A DNA stretch of 10,049 nucleotides, from contig DCGT01000017.1 of the NCBI GenBank assembly GCA_002315315.1, positions 4,767-14,815 on the forward strand, given 5' to 3'. The notes beneath the pieces were generated by a model. The model saw only the letters and a list, made by a program, of their open reading frames with translations. It was not told the origin of the DNA and searched no databases. This DNA comes from Faecalibacterium sp. UBA1771. Lineage in GTDB: Bacteria > Bacillota > Clostridia > Oscillospirales > Ruminococcaceae. Within the stretch, counting starts at the first letter, position 1; each line of letters starts with the position of its first letter. Positions 8,401 through 10,049 of this stretch are shown here, piece by piece. Made by a program: the position numbers and the translations under genes.

Positions 8401-9604
8401 GACTGCGGTAAAGAATGATTACATCAAGATGTTTTCCGAAAACAAGACATTCTCAGACGCAGTCAACGAGTATGTCACCGGAAAGCAGAAGGAAATTGTC
8501 ACGGCTGTCTTTAACAGCAACCCGCATACCGAACAAATCAGACAGCTTGCCGAGGGGTATTCCGAGGAGATTCGCAGTATTGTCAACAGCAAGGTGGAAG
8601 CCGAGAATTATCAAAAGCAGCGTGATGCCGATATCTTTACGCTATTAAGGGCTGATGCCAGCCGTTTCTTTGCTATGCAATCGGAACTTGACAGTATCGA
8701 TAATATTAAAGGACGTTTAAACTTGAAGAATGTTAATTCCAAGCAGGAGGAATTCATCAAAAGCAAGGTCGTCAACGCCGCCGTTAACAGCTTTATCAAT
8801 GCAAACAAAGCCGAGATTGACGCAAAGGTTAACGGCAAAACCAAGCAGGAATGTATCGAACAGCTTAAGGAGTTCAGCCAAAGAAGCCGCGAATATGTCC
8901 GTGATTATGTCGAAATCAGAGAAGCCCTCCTCAACGGCGTCGCCGAAAAGCTTGTCAATACATATTCGGTAAACGTAAAGGGTGACGCAAAAGCGGATCT
9001 TTTAAATGGCTATATCAACAGTATTCGTGAGACCGAAAACATTATGACCGCCATCGAGGAAGCCGCAAAAGAAAACGAGGCGAATGTTATCGGCAAAATT
9101 GATTATAAAAAGTCTAAAAACGAGCGAGTCAAGGATATAATGGAACGTATGCCGGGCGTCGTCGACAAGATAACCGAACGTGCCAAGGAAATTACAGAGG
9201 TCAAAATAATCACCAATGAGCTCAAGGAAGCCGTCTACGAGGCTTTGGCAGATGCATTTATAATCGAAATGTACGGTAACAGTGTCACCGACGAAAATGA
9301 CAAGGCAGCGCTCCGTAAGGAGTATGTAGATTCGTTCCGCAGCAACCCCGATTTCACCGTTGCCGTCGACAGCTTTATCAAGGACAGCAAGAAAGACATT
9401 GCCGAATTAGCCAAAAAAGACGTAATAGCCCGCCCCGAAGCGATACGTAAATTCGCCGCCGACAATCAGAAGTCCGTCAGAGATAATGTCGATAAGCTCA
9501 TTGCACAGCGGTCGAATAAAAAGGCGGGCGAGGCCAGGAATAACAACGGCGAGGAAAAGAACAATGTCCGTCAAGGCGGTGGCATGGGCGGAATAAACAA
9601 ATAA
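2480..9604 (+). CDS. giant modular protein, 2374 aa, family not recognised
   Basis: Function is unknown. It is one uninterrupted frame with a strong ribosome binding site, roughly 265 kDa, rich in Lys, Glu, Asp and Asn, with no signal peptide or membrane segment, so it is probably cytoplasmic. Visible architecture: an N-terminal part with two adjacent tandem duplications (residues about 275-330); a stretch at about 429-500 weakly recalling DUF3849-type sequence; short alpha/beta elements at about 343-375 and 748-790; a Lys/Glu-rich linker near 795-815; two copies of a roughly 215-residue domain (about 1050-1267 and 1464-1678); six degenerate helical repeats of about 100 residues (about 1738-2345); and a low-complexity tail ending GGGMGGINK. 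I see no ATPase P-loop, helicase, nuclease, methylase or HExxH protease signature. It could be a scaffold, a structural protein or a phage/ICE-type cargo protein. It follows the wHTH gene on the same strand but has its own promoter. Confidence 0.9.
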   Translation: MEGQSKTNELRSFFEGKINEKYGEKIDDFINKTTSVVGNISGKYVVSWYGGGRYEEIEFRNTEEFFQKASEYFAKGCGVMLQQMGLFEPIFIGYDPVREAFKLEDYTDLDIRSHIHDPMDKIKFSDDEEKKYIDNRENDRQLAAFLAGDELLHDYYSTEFENDDARKKFVKDINFDDRIEEVLASEAFGKFKKEFLLSGNHAAFLTSPANPERFRSIRNETREKDNEAYRWFAGLKKELADKGFDLADPMTAVMLRSFDYKLNDKNELLSFKVEIPTEITEVDGFSVVKAKDPTAISEVDGFSVVSDTNPLPNLREKVNPFIARDTNPLDNYRKNVIPLNSLNADEVKKLYDAAKEGKLFYYDKEVDRNTGKHFCYVKTDGLFGSGLPEEANIIERDIPEPQSNNEVEHKKENDERIKKAEETFPGAADPIGLFNNASYQRILEIYQLSRESRNNMALVDASFESQLLSDYYRHPDYYKDDKMAAYRIQVIYWSAFNSYDKQQYSDADLREPLHTAAGIDREDKLFEEIQKAFGLDEIPTLDDINEMAKAGCFTHADGTVIKADEDNPLAVLTEMTTILSKMDTSDRIVVYDKSFTDHEGKNNRICAFVSSTNDGGMAVDRSLTMGNRYDIFPPKNLENAGVTDELYNFLQSMPEVFREVGLDPANPADLMRFRILGNNEEGVLGRLAFGTLKQDEHREGVVSFTGEYEVDNVFSQNTDSVQRDFARVNKSSFAGTFTMTKERIERLPHADIHQLYMIMEAAKHEKLCVIPANGDVKSLKPIGVDKTTGKATVKPSAEELKERKAEELKKPKEELTRSEIYGSNAHDRATYIIYEDAARQAGEDEQKYIDAMNEAHKNYGIGYIMKDPRLSDMRSRLGEAMIRTSNANLSRKEFVELVKPSISEENRNPGEAINGLLKKAKKGKYNFANVKKGLVDTRRVRHEMAADILSCSVYDEYTMGRSYRNAFSDKISEEFQGRLIRDGLIVNQDNLPTEEQCAFIKDNDLGRLIFEPNVDNEAVYKNIVTAVKFTGSNLNRNDAGYAERLQLQQAEIVNERLRQIIASVNSIDINNIDDSTVVNKYSELHSYKMFFENKEAILTALSSNPYCNLGLMRTVNDIAKDFAYIASTMEKKLSIIANDAYPTFNYAELDNPAMKARVKEMAEALKLADGGTDLSAEKDLIANLEKLTNSKSEKLALDLHKRYVQDAGVNARDVFYLDSTGKLCPKNELAERMARGDKIFVADAYIGNIVTGYTADKNGTLHPVNLSEQPRHSEDTTFEQFLQGCVSRERSEYERLGIFIDDATKTDQGFHRSTGDNIEKEISELLRSGNYDDQKVKEITAKYYEHLNVTPTHFSKEELLHRVGLENIDFDNNLSEEQTEERRHLSSRAIQQTVNLAKMRHFSEPDRDARDKLYAGLSSIHASDPSRIAFFLKNNSNAPGTKESNNKFMTEFGDKCSTNPQEAANMLVARIEDKLAQIDKYFGKSYTDREVVDKYPEMFFATHEFSMHWEKIRGLIDSLKKAGATFNQEDIKRFEFYHQKAYDVSNYFVHRIENILNPYYRYGIEFELGKQLYNNPNLSANAERTYDKDLSDFVNNSMTPVLGASEMARHQLMHTLGVYSKLTAIVDGDGKFYDPTKSEAEIEAAVKSGKELYIWHEGSDIPDTVKVTDPSKLPPVTEKTDTAEKLTGYEIAEKNIQRDTGIINSDNSLSEAKRAAQKKLAAERLNVASVLSGSNPNELELTNALLRMLAVNTILPQVDMMPNDGDLGTLLSEDNINNVIDSLKKDEVVRGVAEQTSKDIIRDITDNPGKKRSLVSDYMYKSLDTMQAAIKERKYLIDQRENRDKYIADELTRAAYIAIASAIIEQSNIDKTKKDEVVKATTETAKNLKKSNEYKSAIEKFVNDNKIKVKGVTARDRGNEIKELAEEGAAGIRQEADNLIYRNAESELKTAIFGALADRMVTEMFGDRLSEQEKTAVKNDYIKMFSENKTFSDAVNEYVTGKQKEIVTAVFNSNPHTEQIRQLAEGYSEEIRSIVNSKVEAENYQKQRDADIFTLLRADASRFFAMQSELDSIDNIKGRLNLKNVNSKQEEFIKSKVVNAAVNSFINANKAEIDAKVNGKTKQECIEQLKEFSQRSREYVRDYVEIREALLNGVAEKLVNTYSVNVKGDAKADLLNGYINSIRETENIMTAIEEAAKENEANVIGKIDYKKSKNERVKDIMERMPGVVDKITERAKEITEVKIITNELKEAVYEALADAFIIEMYGNSVTDENDKAALRKEYVDSFRSNPDFTVAVDSFIKDSKKDIAELAKKDVIARPEAIRKFAADNQKSVRDNVDKLIAQRSNKKAGEARNNNGEEKNNVRQGGGMGGINK
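3304..3405 (+). repeat. 51-bp in-frame tandem duplication in the giant gene
   Basis: Bases 3304-3344 match 3355-3395 at 39 of 41 positions, a period of 51 bp (17 codons). Both copies encode a segment ending SEVDGFSVV or TEVDGFSVV. Such high nucleotide identity marks a recent event compared with the diverged repeats elsewhere in the protein. Confidence 0.9.
3398..3505 (+). repeat. 54-bp diverged tandem duplication next to the 51-bp one
   Basis: GACACAAATCCG occurs at 3398 and again at 3452, 54 bp (18 codons) apart. The encoded copies share the pattern DTNPLxNxRxxVxP (DTNPLPNLREKVNP, then DTNPLDNYRKNVIP). It starts at the end of the 51-bp duplication, so two separate duplications lie back to back. 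Confidence 0.8.
5627..6280 (+). repeat. copy 1 of the ~215-aa duplicated domain in the giant protein
   Basis: Residues about 1050-1267 begin AEIVNERLRQII, carry TVVNKY at internal offset 27-32, continue with helical sequence, and end in a compact element LDSTGKLCPKNELAERMARG followed by a KIFVADA strand. The order and spacing match copy 2. Similarity was judged by eye: in the first 32 residues, which align without gaps, eight are identical. Confidence 0.55.
6869..7513 (+). repeat. copy 2 of the ~215-aa duplicated domain in the giant protein
   Basis: Residues about 1464-1678 begin ANMLVARIEDKL, carry EVVDKY at the same internal offset as TVVNKY in copy 1, then a helical stretch, then VDGDGKFYDPTKSEAEIEAA and a GKELYIWHE strand. 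The GK turn lies at internal offset 167, against 172 in copy 1, and overall lengths are 215 and 218 residues. Confidence 0.55.
7691..9511 (+). repeat. six degenerate ~100-aa helical repeats at the C-terminus
   Basis: Repeat starts fall near residues 1738, 1848, 1945, 2051, 2145 and 2245. Signature openings are ELTNALLRMLA, ELTRAAYIAIA, ELKTAIFGALA, IFTLLRADASRFF, IREALLNGVA and ELKEAVYEALA. Each continues with a charged turn, a segment like VxxFI(N/K)xxK, and a closing helix such as IRQLAEGYSEEIRSIV or IRKFAADNQKSVRDNV. Copies three and six are most alike (ALADRMVTEMFG against ALADAFIIEMYG). The pattern suggests a long helical rod or solenoid. Confidence 0.65.
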
Positions 9605-9669
9605 TCGGCGCACCTGCAAATGGGTACGGGGGCTTGACTTTGACAGCTCCCGCACCCCACCGCCGATTA
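9602..9669. repeat. long imperfect inverted repeat at the end of the giant gene
   Basis: TAATCGGCG (9602-9610, overlapping the stop codon) is exactly complementary to CGCCGATTA (9661-9669). Inside, GGGTaCGGGGGCT (9622-9634) pairs with AGCTCCCGcACCC (9645-9657) with one mismatch and one G-U, around a 10-nt loop. No T-run follows on the plus strand. On the minus strand the stem is followed by TTTGTTTATT, so it may terminate in that direction. It may also stabilise the giant gene's 3' end. Confidence 0.6.
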
Positions 9670-9690
9670 CCGCCCGCAAAAGGGTACGGG
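9616..9690 (+). repeat. 15-bp direct repeat, 60 bp apart
   Basis: GCAAATGGGTACGGG (9616-9630) and GCAAAAGGGTACGGG (9676-9690) match at 14 of 15 bases. Each copy begins one of two neighbouring palindromes, which suggests duplication of a dispersed palindromic unit. Confidence 0.65.
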
Positions 9691-9731
9691 CAAGCCTTGC
9701 CGTCGCCCTTATCCCTGCCCCGACAGGGCAG
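9680..9731. repeat. paired GC-rich palindromes
   Basis: The first spans 9680-9710: AAGGG pairs with CCCTT and GGCAAG with CTTGCC, with an unpaired TACG/GTCG interior. The second spans 9715-9731: CTGCCC-cgaca-GGGCAG. Neither is followed by a T-run on either strand. The GGCAAGCCTTGCC core resembles dispersed palindromic elements I associate with ruminococcal genomes, an association from memory. Confidence 0.5.
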
Positions 9732-9750
9732 AAAATTCACAAATTTTCGG

Positions 9751-9779
9751 TTGACTTTTGCGGTATGCAACCGCATAAT
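9751..9779 (+). promoter_or_regulatory. strong sigma-A-like promoter of the exported-protein gene
   Basis: TTGACT (9751-9756) and CATAAT (9774-9779) each match consensus at five of six bases with an ideal 17-bp spacer. The spacer is filled by the inverted repeat TGCGG-tatgcaa-CCGCA (9759-9775), which reaches into the -10 and could be an operator. A 7-bp AT-rich stem GAAAATT/AATTTTC (9731-9748) lies immediately upstream. The expected transcript start is near 9786. Confidence 0.75.
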
Positions 9780-9815
9780 TAAGGCTAAGATACTCTATTC
9801 TAAAACCATTCTTAA

Positions 9816-9820
9816 AGAGG
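9816..9820 (+). promoter_or_regulatory. ribosome binding site of the exported-protein gene
   Basis: AGAGG precedes ATG at 9832 by 11 bases of A/T-rich sequence. The spacing is slightly long, but no nearer site or alternative ATG exists, and the encoded signal peptide starts properly here. Confidence 0.6.
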
Positions 9821-9831
9821 AATAAAATAAT

Positions 9832-10049
9832 ATGAAAAAAAATACATTGCGCATTCTTTGTTGTCTTGTCTGTGCCGTTATGCTTTTCTGCTGTGCCGGC
9901 ACTGCGGTTTTTGCCGAGGAGGAGCCGTTGATTGAGGGCGAAATCATCACTGAGGAGCCGACCGTGGAAAGACCCTCGATATTTGAAGAGGTTGCCGGAG
10001 ACGACGCTGTCGATGTTCCCGTAACCGATTCCGAGGAGCCTGCCGCCGA
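9832..10049 (+). CDS. Sec-exported acidic protein, 5' part only
   Basis: Only the first 72 codons are present; the gene runs off the right edge. The start MKKNTLRILCCLVCAVMLF gives a lysine-rich n-region and a hydrophobic core with five cysteines. A likely signal peptidase I site is AVFA|EEEP after residue 28. The mature start is strongly acidic and Glu/Pro-rich (EEEPLIEGEIITEEP), typical of an extended spacer before a folded or wall/membrane-anchored part that is not visible. No lipobox fits well: the two cysteines at 20-21 (LFCCAG) are worth a look but the context after them favours cleavage at residue 28. Exported proteins with acidic Pro-rich starts (CD1107/DUF4366 type) occur in Tn1549-like elements; that link is a guess. 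It has its own strong promoter. Confidence 0.8.
   Translation, partial: MKKNTLRILCCLVCAVMLFCCAGTAVFAEEEPLIEGEIITEEPTVERPSIFEEVAGDDAVDVPVTDSEEPAA

Noticed and set aside
9715..9748. Rho-independent terminator for the giant gene
   Set aside because: The GC hairpin at 9715-9731 is followed by AAAATTCAC rather than a T-run, and the adjacent AT stem is weak. No canonical plus-strand terminator is visible after 9604.
9634..9825. Small plus-strand frame after the giant gene
   Set aside because: It runs through palindromes and the promoter of the next gene, lacks a ribosome binding site, and its Pro/Arg-rich translation reflects the GC-rich repeats.

Overview
The window looks like part of a mobile or accessory region from a low-to-mid GC Clostridia-type bacterium, probably a gut Oscillospiraceae/Ruminococcaceae relative. 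The reasons are strong AGGAGG-type ribosome binding sites, sigma-A-like promoters, a TTG-started wHTH protein that resembles the replication-initiator-like proteins of Firmicutes conjugative elements, and a very long acidic/Lys-rich accessory ORF. The taxonomic call is inference. No relaxase, integrase, transposase, tRNA or rRNA is visible.

Layout, left to right. Positions 1-240 hold a 47-bp minisatellite that continues past the left edge. Positions 241-645 are non-coding, with a minus-strand terminator-like hairpin and a cluster of GAATCCG-containing inverted repeats just ahead of the first gene. Positions 646-2028 encode a 460-aa protein with two tandem winged-helix domains, a short repetitive acidic linker and a conserved-looking C-terminal region. 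Positions 2029-2479 are a structured 451-bp gap that ends in a good promoter and ribosome binding site. Positions 2480-9604 are one uninterrupted ORF of 2374 aa that I cannot assign to a named family. Positions 9605-9831 contain a cluster of palindromes followed by a strong promoter. Positions 9832-10049 are the start of a Sec-exported acidic protein cut off by the right edge.

The giant protein is the most unusual object here. Read by eye it is modular. The N-terminal third contains two back-to-back short tandem duplications. The middle has two copies of a roughly 215-residue domain (about 1050-1267 and 1464-1678), each a helical stretch with a VV(N/D)KY motif followed by a short alpha/beta element with a GK turn. 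The C-terminal 640 residues are about six degenerate helical repeats of roughly 100 residues, ending in a Gly-rich tail. It has no signal peptide or membrane segment, so it is probably cytoplasmic unless delivered by a dedicated system.

The three genes are all on the + strand, but each has its own intergenic region, and promoters can be proposed for all three (good for the second and third, weak for the first), so they are probably not one simple operon. The 7-mer GAATCCG occurs four times, only in the two intergenic regions flanking the wHTH gene. One copy sits between the -35 and -10 of the giant gene. A testable model is that the wHTH protein binds these sites, regulating itself and the giant gene or acting at an origin.
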